Shown in pieces: positions 17,952 through 26,681 of a stretch of 64,000 nucleotides of DNA; the first letter of the stretch is position 1; every line of letters begins with the position of its first letter. Made by a program: the position numbers and the translations under genes. The stretch lies in assembly GCF_004295665.1 (NCBI RefSeq), contig NZ_CP034759.1, positions 3,224,001 through 3,288,000 of the forward strand. Reading direction: 5' to 3'. This DNA is from Litorilituus sediminis. Lineage in GTDB: Bacteria > Pseudomonadota > Gammaproteobacteria > Enterobacterales > Alteromonadaceae. A model generated the notes under the pieces. That model was not told the origin of the DNA. It saw nothing but the letters and a program-made list of their open reading frames with translations, and ran no database searches.

Positions 17952-19877
17952 TTAAGTATTGATGTAGCGGGTTAAGAAACCATACAGCTTGCTTACTTCA
18001 ATGGGTTTAGCTAAATAATTGTGAAAACCTTCGCTTTTATATTGTTTTATATCAGACGCCATTACATTGGCGGTTAAGGCAATAACTGGAATATGCGGCC
18101 AGTGTTTTTTTATTTCCCTAAATGCACTTATGCCATCCATTATTGGCATTTGAATATCCATAAAGATAAGTTCCGGTGAATGTAATTTAGTTTGTGCTAT
18201 CGCTTCTTCGCCGTTATTAGCAATATAAATCCTTGCTTGGCTATCTTTCATCATGGCCTTAAATATGGTCTGATTAATTCGGTTATCTTCTGCTAAGACA
18301 AGGCTAACGCCAGCTAAATTTGGTACTTTTATGTTATTAAGCTCTTGCTCATCAACGCTTGTAGTTTGATTTTGCTCTAGCGGCAGGTAAATATTAAATT
18401 CTGTGCCTTTATTTAGCTCACTGTTTACTTGCAGTGTGCCGTCCATAAGCTCAATTAATTGTTTGGTTATAGCAACACCTAAGCCTGTGCCACCAAACTT
18501 TCTTGTGATTGAATTATCAGCCTGTTCAAAGCGCGTAAATAACCTAGCTAAAGCGTCGGGCGACATACCTATACCTGTGTCTTTCACTTGAATATGTAGG
18601 CAATTTCTATGAGCAAATTCTACCGTACCATAACGTAATTCAACTGAGCCTTTTGGGGTGAATTTTACGCTGTTAGATAATAAGTTCAGGCATATTTGTT
18701 GAACTCTTACCGGGTCGCCTAACCAACCATCAATAAAGTTGTCGTCTCTTATCGCCTGAAGCTTTATGTTTTTGTGGTTTGCTTCAGATGTTAGCGTTTG
18801 GATAAGTTGATTGACGATTTTTTCAAAATTGAAATGAATTGATTCTAGCTTGAGTTTTCCTGCTTCTATTTTGGAAAAGTCTAAAATATCATTGATTATG
18901 GTTAACAGTGATTTACAAGCAAATAAGGATTGATTGACTAAGTCTTTATATTCCTGACTCTCTGTATATTGTCTTTGTTTTAATAGCTGTAAACCACCAT
19001 AAATACTATTAATTGGTGTGCGTATTTCATGGCTCATATTGGCTAAAAAATCGCTTTTGGCATTGTTAGCTTTTTCTAACAGACTTTTTTGAATTGTTAA
19101 AGTGTGCATAGAGTAACTGATATCTTCACTCATGCTTTTAAAGGCTGTTGATAGTTGTTGTATTTCCTCTAGGTTGCTTTCTTGGCTCTGTATGGTTTTA
19201 TAATCTTGGCTAAAATCTACGGCGTTTTGGCTCAAGGTGGTTATAGGATGTATCACTTTTCTTCTAAGGAAAAAGGCCATGGATAATAAGGTGACAATTA
19301 AAATAACCATAGTGGCAAAATTAATGTTTCGACTTTGAACTTTAAAGGATTGATGATAATCACTTCTGTGTTTAAGTAATGCCTGCTCTACCTCGACAAA
19401 CTCGGCAAGTAACTGACGCATGTTATTCATAATATTTTTGCCAAGGTCGGTTTTTACTAGGTTAAGTGCCTTGCTGTGATTTCCTTGCTTGGCTAAATCT
19501 ATGGTTTGTTGTAACTCGGTAAACTTTGCATCAATAAGGGTTTTGAGCTTTATTAAACGTTGTTGTTGAGCAGGATTGTCAGCTGTTAACTCTTTAAGTT
19601 GCTCAAGTGTGGCTAATGCATCAGTAATGCCGGAATTATATGGTGCTAAATAGTGAGTGTCATTGGTGAGCAAGAAACCTCGTTGGCCTGTTTCGGCATC
19701 TTTAAGATAACTTAGTAATTCAGTACTAACTTGAATCACAGTATGGGTATGAATAATCCAATATTCACTTTCTTGATCTTTGTGTTGGCCGTATAAAAAG
19801 ATTGATATATTAATAATGCTGAGTAGCAACACGAGAGTAAAAAAAGTATTAGTCCATTGCTTAATATTGTATTTCAC
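17952..19877 (-). CDS. CHASE3 hybrid sensor histidine kinase / response regulator
   Basis: 641 residues, inner membrane. Order: TM1 (about 12-32), a periplasmic helical CHASE3 sensor (ETGQRGFLLTND motif near residue 65), TM2 (about 185-205), a HAMP-like linker, HisKA with the phospho-accepting His283 (NMSHEIRTPINS), HATPase_c with N box (NLLSNSVKFTP), G1 (DTGIGMSPD) and G2 (GGTGLGVAI), then a C-terminal receiver with Asp574 (IFMDIQMPIMDG). No output domain or Hpt domain is attached, and no partner regulator is adjacent, so it probably signals through a separate phosphotransfer protein. The stimulus is unknown. Confidence 0.92.
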   Translation of the reverse strand: MKYNIKQWTNTFFTLVLLLSIINISIFLYGQHKDQESEYWIIHTHTVIQVSTELLSYLKDAETGQRGFLLTNDTHYLAPYNSGITDALATLEQLKELTADNPAQQQRLIKLKTLIDAKFTELQQTIDLAKQGNHSKALNLVKTDLGKNIMNNMRQLLAEFVEVEQALLKHRSDYHQSFKVQSRNINFATMVILIVTLLSMAFFLRRKVIHPITTLSQNAVDFSQDYKTIQSQESNLEEIQQLSTAFKSMSEDISYSMHTLTIQKSLLEKANNAKSDFLANMSHEIRTPINSIYGGLQLLKQRQYTESQEYKDLVNQSLFACKSLLTIINDILDFSKIEAGKLKLESIHFNFEKIVNQLIQTLTSEANHKNIKLQAIRDDNFIDGWLGDPVRVQQICLNLLSNSVKFTPKGSVELRYGTVEFAHRNCLHIQVKDTGIGMSPDALARLFTRFEQADNSITRKFGGTGLGVAITKQLIELMDGTLQVNSELNKGTEFNIYLPLEQNQTTSVDEQELNNIKVPNLAGVSLVLAEDNRINQTIFKAMMKDSQARIYIANNGEEAIAQTKLHSPELIFMDIQMPIMDGISAFREIKKHWPHIPVIALTANVMASDIKQYKSEGFHNYLAKPIEVSKLYGFLTRYINT

Positions 19878-19972
19878 GTCAAATCACCTTTTTAACGTAT
19901 TTTTCTTATATCATTCAAAGGTTAGACAAATTTTGTTGATATTACTAAGCCTTGTCTTAGTAAAGATAATAT

Positions 19973-19988
19973 TTATTTCACTTGGTAT
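19973..19988. repeat. 16-bp dispersed repeat, copy 2
   Basis: TTATTTCACTTGGTAT, identical to 7888-7903. It abuts the 3' end of the heavy-metal exporter gene (stop at 19988). Confidence 0.5.
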
Positions 19989-21172
19989 TAAAATTCAAAC
20001 AAGAAAAAGTAGCCATAGGCAACTATCAATGCCGGAATGGTAGAGAATAAAGTGGCATAAATAGCGATTTTTGGTGCTAAGGCAATTGCCGGAAACAAGG
20101 CATCGCCATCGTTAGAAATGGCGTTTCCTAATTGGGCTGAAAATGGAATTGCGCCTTGAATATATAAGCTAGTAACTATAATTTGTGGTCCGCAGCCCGG
20201 TAGTAAGCCAATTAGCACACCAGCAAAAGGGGTGAAGCTTGCATATTGATGAAACCATATGGCTAAATCAAAACCACTAAACTGATTGAGTAGCGCAAAC
20301 ATAACAAATGCTGCCACGGCCCACGTTAAGACAAAATTTGTATCTTGCACCGCACAAGAAAACCAATTGCTATCACAGTTTTTTTGCTGTTCAGCAACAA
20401 ATTCTTGATATTGATTCTTAGCGTTTGTTTTTGCTTTAGCCCAAGTAATAATGGCAATTAGGGCAAAAATGCCACCAAAAAACTCTACTGTACCTTCAGG
20501 TAAAGCAAGGAATTCGTTAGGGTCAATTTGAAAAGCATATAATAGTGAAATAACCATGGCGGGTATTAATATAATCTTCCAGAGATAGGTAGCTGCTTCG
20601 ACTGTATTACTGCTACAAGCATAATGTTGTTGGGAGTTAGATTGTGGTTCAACACGTAAGTAATCTCTGCCAAAGCATAGGTCGATTACATAGCCTGTTA
20701 TAGTACCTGTGGTAACACTGATTGCTATTAACACTAGGCCATCGACTGGCTTACTGGCAATCAGCAAGAAAGCGGCATCCCCCATGGTCGCGGTTAGCAC
20801 AGCAACAACTGAGCCAAAGCTAAATTTCCCCTGAATAAACTGTGTTATGACTATGATAGCGCCACCACAACCAGGAATTGCTCCCAAAAAAGCAGCAAAG
20901 CCTACTTGAGTGATAGGCTGTTTTGCTAGCGGAATACTTGGTTTTTTAGCTAAATAACCTGCGACTAGGTGATAAAGGCTTAACGTTGCCAGTACAAAAA
21001 CACCTACTTGAAAAAAAGCATCACTGATCACGCTGAATGTGAGTGAGCGTGTTGTTGGCGCCATAATGAGTGCTACAATAACTACAGGAAAAAAGTACCG
21101 CCAGCGCAGTAATATTTTTTCTTTAAGTATTAGCTTAGCATTAGCAGTTTGTTCGATTTGGCCTGTATTCAT
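19988..21172 (-). CDS. Putative 10-TM heavy-metal (manganese) exporter
   Basis: 394 residues from the ATG at 21172, chosen because GGGA lies 7-10 nt upstream; the frame continues to ATG 21187 and TTG 21202. It is a polytopic inner-membrane protein with an internal duplication: GAIPGCGGAIIVITQFIQGKFSF in the first half and GLLPGCGPQIIVTSLYIQGAIPF in the second. Each PGCG signature is followed by a GDA motif (TMGDAAFL, NDGDALFP). This is the pattern of the family called putative manganese transporter or 10-TM heavy-metal exporter. The two halves would form a pseudo-symmetric pore with the cysteines near the metal path. A Fur-like box at 21247 suggests iron- or metal-responsive control. Confidence 0.82.
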   Translation of the reverse strand: MNTGQIEQTANAKLILKEKILLRWRYFFPVVIVALIMAPTTRSLTFSVISDAFFQVGVFVLATLSLYHLVAGYLAKKPSIPLAKQPITQVGFAAFLGAIPGCGGAIIVITQFIQGKFSFGSVVAVLTATMGDAAFLLIASKPVDGLVLIAISVTTGTITGYVIDLCFGRDYLRVEPQSNSQQHYACSSNTVEAATYLWKIILIPAMVISLLYAFQIDPNEFLALPEGTVEFFGGIFALIAIITWAKAKTNAKNQYQEFVAEQQKNCDSNWFSCAVQDTNFVLTWAVAAFVMFALLNQFSGFDLAIWFHQYASFTPFAGVLIGLLPGCGPQIIVTSLYIQGAIPFSAQLGNAISNDGDALFPAIALAPKIAIYATLFSTIPALIVAYGYFFLFEF

Positions 21173-21246
21173 GACTTTTCCCTGCATTGTTGTTGGCCAC
21201 AAGGTGAGTGATTTTTATTCACTTACCGATATTTGGTGATGATATC

Positions 21247-21265
21247 GAGAATGATTCGCATTATC
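21247..21265 (-). promoter_or_regulatory. Fur-box-like site upstream of the metal exporter
   Basis: GAGAATGATTCGCATTATC matches the 19-bp Fur consensus GATAATGATAATCATTATC at 15 of 19 positions, with both outer arms nearly intact. It is 75 bp upstream of the preferred exporter start and in the only intergenic gap before that gene. Confidence 0.6.
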
Positions 21266-21350
21266 AAGTGGGGGCGAAGATTGTTGAGAACGGAGTGCAG
21301 GCTAGCTATGCCTAGCTTGTTGCAAGAAGGCGCAACAAGTTTTAAAAAGA

Positions 21351-22460
21351 TCAGCAAGTTTTAATGCTATCTTCAAACCTGTCTGTATAAGTGACAACTT
21401 GATTACGCCCTAGTTTTTTAGCCTGATAAAGGGCAATATCAGCACAATGCACCAGTGCCATAAGTGATGGCGTTGCCTCATTGAATTCAGCTAGGCCAAT
21501 ACTGACGGTACAATGAATACTAGTATCTTGGTCAATATTAATGTTAACTTGCTGAATTTTATCAATTAAGTGATTTGCTAACTTTATTGCTTCGCCAGAT
21601 TTAGTTTCAGGTAATAGCACTACAAACTCTTCGCCACCGTATCTGGCGATGGTATCGCTGCTACGTAGATTTTTTTCAAGCGTTTGAGCGATGATTTTAA
21701 GGGCTTTATCTCCTATGAGGTGTCCGTGAGTATCATTAATACGTTTAAAGTGATCAACATCGAAAAGTAATAGTGTCAAAGGTCTTTGGTAACGTTGAGT
21801 TCTGGCAATAAGGGCTTCACCTAGCTCAATAAAACTACGGCGATTTTTTACTCCGGTTAATACATCTAGGGTTGCTAGCTCCTGCAGCCTTGCTTCATTA
21901 CGGGCGATAGCTCGGCTAAAAATTAGCATAATAAAGTAAACTTCTACCATAACTACGAAAATGGTAGAAAGAAAAAGTGCCTTTTCGGCATCTGCGGTCA
22001 ATGCTATTAATGGGCTGCTATTACCCAATAAGTCGCAAATAAAGAAGAGTACAACGCCAGTGAACATTAAGGTGTTCTTGGCTAAATTATCTTTATCCTC
22101 AAATAGTAATAATACGCCGGGCGGTAAAAGTAAGTAATAAAAATGAAAGCCAGCTGCGGGTGTAAACACCACTAAGGTGAGAATAAATATATGCACCATA
22201 AGCACACTGAGAAACCAGCTTTTTGCTGCACAGACAAAGCCTTTCGCTGACAGATATAAAGTGATGCCGTAGCTAAAAACAAAGCCAATATTAAGCAAAG
22301 TAAGTTTGTTTTGCCCTAAAACAAAATAAAAATAACTGGTATATAGGGAAGCAATGACACAAGTTACTAGGGCAACCAAGTTAGTGATCTTGAGCTTTTC
22401 AGCATTAGATTTCACCATATCTTGAGTACCTAACAGCATTAGTTGCTTTAGTCGTTTCAT
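21351..22460 (-). CDS. Membrane diguanylate cyclase (GGDEF)
   Basis: Makes cyclic di-GMP from two GTP. Start placed at the ATG at 22460 (369 residues); the frame continues upstream to 22505 and 22520, and no start has a good ribosome binding site. The N-terminal half has about six hydrophobic segments with no recognised sensor name. The C-terminal GGDEF domain has DVLTGVKNRRSF, DVDHFKRINDTHGH, the active-site RYGGEEF and an RxxD inhibitory site (RSSD) five residues before it. The enzyme is therefore predicted active and product-inhibited. No EAL domain is present. Confidence 0.9.
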   Translation of the reverse strand: MKRLKQLMLLGTQDMVKSNAEKLKITNLVALVTCVIASLYTSYFYFVLGQNKLTLLNIGFVFSYGITLYLSAKGFVCAAKSWFLSVLMVHIFILTLVVFTPAAGFHFYYLLLPPGVLLLFEDKDNLAKNTLMFTGVVLFFICDLLGNSSPLIALTADAEKALFLSTIFVVMVEVYFIMLIFSRAIARNEARLQELATLDVLTGVKNRRSFIELGEALIARTQRYQRPLTLLLFDVDHFKRINDTHGHLIGDKALKIIAQTLEKNLRSSDTIARYGGEEFVVLLPETKSGEAIKLANHLIDKIQQVNINIDQDTSIHCTVSIGLAEFNEATPSLMALVHCADIALYQAKKLGRNQVVTYTDRFEDSIKTC

Positions 22461-22667
22461 TGATAGTTTGTCCAAGACGTAATTTCGTACGAGGTTAAAG
22501 TACATGTGTTTTGCTGGCACATGTTACTTCAATATAGCCTGATTAGCTTAGTTTTTGGGAGTTTTTTACTAGATTTGTCTAATGAATAGCCTTATCGGTT
22601 AAATATTGATAAGGCTATTAGGTTATTTTCTCGGTGAGTTATTTTGTCGTAGTAAAATATTGAGGTG

Positions 22668-23285
22668 TTAAGCTTGCTTAGGTAAAGGCGTGCTGATGCT
22701 ATCACTTTGTGGCTTGAGTAGGCCGTTAAGCTTAGCTTTTACCGCTTGCTTTTGATGGTTGTCGGTTTCAACGGCTTGCGCTAAACGTTGCTTTATTTCA
22801 CCTAAACGAATTGGTGAAACGTTATTTTTATTTAACGGCTTGATGACTGTAACTTCAGCTGTAGCTTGCTCTGTTAATGGCTTTCTGTTGCTAATCTGCG
22901 CTGTAGCTTCTTGAGCTGGGATAGCTTGATGACTAGCAGTTGTTACTTGACTAGTGATAGTTACTTGGCTAGTAATCACTTCGAGGCAATTTTCAAAGGT
23001 ATCTCTGACAACAACTGCTTCAGTTAAGCACAGCTGATTAATTTGATTAATTAACGCGTCTTTACTGAGCAATATTTCACTGATTGAGCTGACATTTTCA
23101 GCCAGCTCACAATGTTGCGCTAGCATGTTGCCAGTTGCTTTGCGATTCATTAGCAATTTAGCTGCTGGCACGCTAAGTAAGGAAACAAGCTGTTCTAAAT
23201 TATCTTTTGCTTGCGCTAACTCTTGTTCGTTTAACGCGTTTAAATGCTCAACTAAGTGAATTTGATTTGATAATAAATTAAACAT
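22668..23285 (-). CDS. Unknown protein paired with the PBP-OmpA fusion
   Basis: 205 residues from the ATG at 23285, preceded by AGGGAT about 8 nt upstream. I do not recognise it. Residues 1-90 are helical and Leu/Asn/Gln-rich; the middle is a Thr/Gln/Ala-rich low-complexity linker (SQVTITSQVTTASHQAIPAQ); the C-terminal 50 residues are again helical (LGEIKQRLAQAVETDNHQKQ). There is no signal peptide and no TM. It follows the PBP-OmpA gene by 60 bp on the same strand, so it is probably co-transcribed and may act with it on the cytoplasmic side. Confidence 0.6.
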   Translation of the reverse strand: MFNLLSNQIHLVEHLNALNEQELAQAKDNLEQLVSLLSVPAAKLLMNRKATGNMLAQHCELAENVSSISEILLSKDALINQINQLCLTEAVVVRDTFENCLEVITSQVTITSQVTTASHQAIPAQEATAQISNRKPLTEQATAEVTVIKPLNKNNVSPIRLGEIKQRLAQAVETDNHQKQAVKAKLNGLLKPQSDSISTPLPKQA

Positions 23286-23345
23286 TTTGTTATCCCTATA
23301 ATGCAACTGATGCGCCTATTGTATTGGGGTAATATTGCAAAAATA

Positions 23346-25049
23346 TTAAAGCAACCAAACTTCTACACGACGATTGCGTTTTCGACCTGCTTCAGTGTTG
23401 TTATTTGCAATAGGTAAAGCTTCACCTAAGCCTTCAACCGCCATCACAGGTATTCCGCGCGAGGTCAGTTCGAGCTCAACTGACTTAGCTCGACTTAGCG
23501 ATAAATTTTGGTTCTTTAATTGAGCGCCTACGCTATCAGAAAAGCCAAGTAGGGCAATTCTGCGTCCTTGATGTTGCTCCATAAAGCTAACTAAACGCTC
23601 TAAGTCACGCTTACCCTTGTTATCTAAATCTTTAGTGGCATAGTCAAAACGAAAGTTAAGTGATAGTCGCTTGCCATTTTTCACGTAATAGTTATAGCGT
23701 TCAGGCGCATCGTTACGTGGATAGGTTTCTTCTAGTTTAATGTTTTGAGAAATTAATCCGGTTGCAGCCACTATGTCTTGTCCTTGCGCAGAGATAGCGT
23801 ATTGGGCAAAACTCTTTACGGTATTAGAAGCGCTGGTTGGCGTATAAAAATATAAACGTCTAGCTAAGGCGTAATCTTCTGTACCTATGGTAAAGCGAGT
23901 TGGGAATATTGCCGCAGTATTTTTTGCCGCCGAAATAGCCAGTGCTTTGTTATGAAGTACGTAATTTAAGCCAATAAAGCCAATAGCGCCTTCGTTTTGT
24001 GAAACACGCGTGGAAAGCTCTGAGCTAGACTCTAAGCGCACAGCGTTACTGGCGAGTTTTTTATTATGCTTTTTAAGTACTAGGTTTTTGAAAGTGTCCC
24101 AAGTACCCGAGTGTTTATCACGAGAAAATATAGTGATGGCTTGATCTTGGCCGCCAAGTTGTGACCAATTGTTAATCTCGCCAGAAAAAACTTTTGCCAG
24201 TGTAGCGCTAGAAAGCTGCTTGATAGGGTTATTTTGATTAACGATAACGGCTAATCCGTCTAAACCGATAATATGCTCATTACCGACACTGTTTAACGTC
24301 CCAAGCTTAGCTTGTAGTTCGGTAATTTCCTTTGCTTTGATTCGTCTTGAAGCCATACCTATATCGGCTTTATCCATACTAAGATCAGCAAAAGCGGTGC
24401 TTGAACCATGTGCATGTAGCTCGATAAAGTAATTAGTATTGCCTTGTTGATAGCTTAGTTGGCGCTCAACTGGGCTATCACCCTGAATCCAGGTGAAATC
24501 TATAATACCTTGTTGCTTTAAGTAGCCTTCAAGCAATGCAGGTGCTAATTTTTCACCTATAGTGTTTGAGCCGTGTAGGCGAAACAGTAGCTTCTGTTTA
24601 GTCTTTTCAGTTATTTCAGGCTTTTTAATTGCGGTGTCTTGCGGAGCTACAGCTGGTTGAGTTGCTACCGTTTTTACGGTATTAGCAGGCGTTTGTTGTG
24701 CGATAGTTTCTAGTTGCTGTTGTTGAGGTAAAAAGAAAAAAACAACCGAAATAACCACCGCAATACAGGCGATAGCCGATAACAGTAACGGTAATTTACT
24801 TGTTGTCGCTGTTGGTGACTGCTCACTGGCAGCTGGAGAGTTTAACCAATGTATAATGGTGTTTAATTCATCATGACCAAGTTGTGATAACTCACTGAGA
24901 ACAAGCTCGCGGTAATTGGTTTCCTTTAACATCTTGTCGATAGATATTTCGATTTCAAAGTCAATTTCAGCTATTTTCGCTAACTTAGTTAAAGCTTGGT
25001 TTAAATCTGCATTATTTGCTTGCCAAGCGCCAGTGAACACCTTTTTCAT
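23346..25049 (-). CDS. Membrane-anchored phosphate-binding-protein-like / OmpA fusion
   Basis: 567 residues from the ATG at 25049; the frame extends 12 codons further without a better start. Order: an N-terminal cytoplasmic helical region (about 1-70), one TM segment (LPLLLSAIACIAVVISVVFFFLP), a linker, a PstS-like substrate-binding domain (LHGSNTIGEKLAPALLEGYL, SRDKHSGTWDTF, then SQNEGAIGFIGL), and a C-terminal OmpA peptidoglycan-binding domain (GFSDSVGAQLKNQNLSLSRA, then RKRNRRVEVWLL). It would span from the inner membrane to the cell wall with a ligand-binding module in between. No ABC permease is linked, so sensing or wall-associated scavenging is more likely than classical transport. Confidence 0.85.
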   Translation of the reverse strand: MKKVFTGAWQANNADLNQALTKLAKIAEIDFEIEISIDKMLKETNYRELVLSELSQLGHDELNTIIHWLNSPAASEQSPTATTSKLPLLLSAIACIAVVISVVFFFLPQQQQLETIAQQTPANTVKTVATQPAVAPQDTAIKKPEITEKTKQKLLFRLHGSNTIGEKLAPALLEGYLKQQGIIDFTWIQGDSPVERQLSYQQGNTNYFIELHAHGSSTAFADLSMDKADIGMASRRIKAKEITELQAKLGTLNSVGNEHIIGLDGLAVIVNQNNPIKQLSSATLAKVFSGEINNWSQLGGQDQAITIFSRDKHSGTWDTFKNLVLKKHNKKLASNAVRLESSSELSTRVSQNEGAIGFIGLNYVLHNKALAISAAKNTAAIFPTRFTIGTEDYALARRLYFYTPTSASNTVKSFAQYAISAQGQDIVAATGLISQNIKLEETYPRNDAPERYNYYVKNGKRLSLNFRFDYATKDLDNKGKRDLERLVSFMEQHQGRRIALLGFSDSVGAQLKNQNLSLSRAKSVELELTSRGIPVMAVEGLGEALPIANNNTEAGRKRNRRVEVWLL

Positions 25050-25387
25050 ATTGGTCACATTCCTATGATTACTAACTTGGCGCATAGCTTAATAACAAAG
25101 CGTTGCAGTTTTATGACGAAATGTATTATCTTGCTACATTTAACTCAGTATAATGAACCTGAGCCCGGCTTAATAAATAGTTCTCTAGCAGCTACTTATA
25201 CTTACTTCTGCGTTAAATTTACTTGCAATAGACTGGCTATTGACGCGAAATTTGCCTTGAATTAAGTAAAACTATCAAACTAGAGAGTAGATGTGCATAC
25301 TAACTATATATTTCAAACTGTTAACTTATCTCTTAAACCGAGTTCAGGTTAATGAAGCAAAGTAACTTATTGTCAGGACGCAATTTT
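25050..25387. other. Divergent intergenic region, no gene seen
   Basis: About 340 bp between the divergent starts of the PBP-OmpA gene and the DUF4136 lipoprotein gene. AT-rich, with TATAAT-like stretches (for example at 25149) but no confident -35/-10 pair, no palindromic operator and no reading frame that I would call a gene. Confidence 0.4.
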
Positions 25388-25945
25388 ATGAAAAATATTA
25401 CATTATCTGTAGTGCTTGCTACTTTACTTGTCGGCTGTGTGCAAGTGCCACAAGAGTCGCTATCTCAGCAAAGTAAGCTAGCTATATCTAGTGTGCGCGA
25501 TATTCCAGTATCTTATGCACAGGGCAGTGAATTTTCATTAGCGCCTAAATATGTGAAAGAGACCTCATTAAAGCCGGCACAAACCCAAGCTATTTATAAG
25601 CTGTATGCTGATGCGATTGTCGCTGATTTAGAACAACATGGCTTTATATCAAAACCTTTGGCTGGCGAAGTAAAGTTTCATGTTGGCTTTGGTGTTGCTT
25701 TAACAGATGATTTGCCTGATGAAACCATTAATGAAAAATTTGGCGTTTCACCTGGCTTGCCTGAGTCTGATGGTTTAGAAAAAGGCAGTTTTTTAATTTA
25801 CATTGAAGATGCACTGACAGGGAAAAGAGTTTGGCGTGGTGCTGTACAAGGTTTTGCTCATCTTGATATAAGCAAAGAAGAGAGAAAGCAAAGGGCGGAA
25901 AATATAGTTGCTAGTGTGTTAAAACAGTTTTACGCTACAAATTAA
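25388..25945 (+). CDS. DUF4136-type lipoprotein
   Basis: 185 residues from the ATG at 25388 (AGGA 11-14 nt upstream). A lipoprotein signal ends in LLVGC, so the protein is lipid-anchored after cleavage at that Cys. The mature part has the DUF4136 layout: a variable N-terminus, a central FHVGFGVAL strand and a C-terminal GSFLIYIEDALTGKRVWRGAVQGFA strand pair followed by a helix (ERKQRAENIVASVLKQF). Function is unknown; such proteins are typically periplasm-facing outer-membrane lipoproteins. The adjacent downstream DUF3016 gene is also an exported protein with a similar acid/base balance. Confidence 0.75.
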   Translation: MKNITLSVVLATLLVGCVQVPQESLSQQSKLAISSVRDIPVSYAQGSEFSLAPKYVKETSLKPAQTQAIYKLYADAIVADLEQHGFISKPLAGEVKFHVGFGVALTDDLPDETINEKFGVSPGLPESDGLEKGSFLIYIEDALTGKRVWRGAVQGFAHLDISKEERKQRAENIVASVLKQFYATN

Positions 25946-26028
25946 TACATTGAAATTACATAAATGTGCAAATAAAGACGGATAAATCAGGTCTAATAGA
26001 GTTGTAAACATTAAAAGAGGATTTTGCC

Positions 26029-26532
26029 ATGAATAAATCATTTTCTATTTTAGCTGTAGTTCTATCAACGTTATTAATCACGCCAACTGTTACTGCTGCA
26101 ACCAGTGAAGTTGAGTGGAAAGATTATAAAAGTTACCGAGATATAGACTCAGGAGATGAGGGCCGTAAAAGCTTTAGAGAGCGTACTTTCAAAAATTTTG
26201 AAAAGCACTTTGCTAAAATGGCTGAAAGTTTACCTGAAGATCAGGTGTTAAAAATAGTGGTAACTGATGTTGATTTAGCAGGTGATACAAATGCTGCAGG
26301 TATTAATCGTACTCGTATATTGAAAGATTTGTACTTTCCTCGCATGAACTTCTCATATCAGTTAGTTGATGCTAATGGCAAAGAAATCAAAGCGGATACT
26401 GTGGTGGTGAAAGATATGAACTTTATGCGCAAATCTAATTTAAAATACCGCAATCAGTCTTTAAGCTATGAAAAGCGTATGTTAGATGAGTGGTTTGAAG
26501 AAACCTTCGCTGACTTAATTGTTAAGAAGTAA
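26029..26532 (+). CDS. DUF3016 exported protein
   Basis: 167 residues with a signal peptide (residues 1-23, ending TVTAA). Conserved DUF3016 blocks are all present: VEWKDYKSYRDIDSGDEGR near the mature N-terminus, an FEKHFAKMAESLPEDQVLKI helix-strand, TDVDLAGDTNAAG, and the C-terminal YRNQSLSYEKRMLDEWFEE. The molecular role is unknown; the family is periplasmic. A good ribosome binding site (AGAGGA) precedes ATG 26029, and a terminator follows at 26551, so it may be a single transcript or end a two-gene unit with the DUF4136 gene. Confidence 0.85.
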   Translation: MNKSFSILAVVLSTLLITPTVTAATSEVEWKDYKSYRDIDSGDEGRKSFRERTFKNFEKHFAKMAESLPEDQVLKIVVTDVDLAGDTNAAGINRTRILKDLYFPRMNFSYQLVDANGKEIKADTVVVKDMNFMRKSNLKYRNQSLSYEKRMLDEWFEETFADLIVKK

Positions 26533-26550
26533 TTGCTTGTTATAACATTG

Positions 26551-26578
26551 AAAAGCCGCATTTTATGCGGCTTTTTTT
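26551..26578 (+). terminator. Rho-independent terminator after the DUF3016 gene
   Basis: AAAAGCCGCA and TGCGGCTTTT arms around a 4-nt loop, followed by a T-run to 26578; 18 bp past the stop. Confidence 0.88.
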
Positions 26579-26681
26579 ATGGCTGAAATTTACAACAGCT
26601 GTTAATTCTGTAACAGTTACATCTGACGTTATTATTTTAGCATGCGCTATCCACCCTGTTAGATTTTGAAAGGGATTTTTA

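Noticed and set aside
21202-21240. Manganese riboswitch (yybP-ykoY) before the metal exporter
   Set aside because: The short upstream region lacks room and the conserved loops; only a Fur-like box was seen.
25020-25265. Plus-strand frame of 81 codons in the gap before the DUF4136 gene
   Set aside because: Begins opposite the PBP-OmpA start, no ribosome binding site, no recognisable content.
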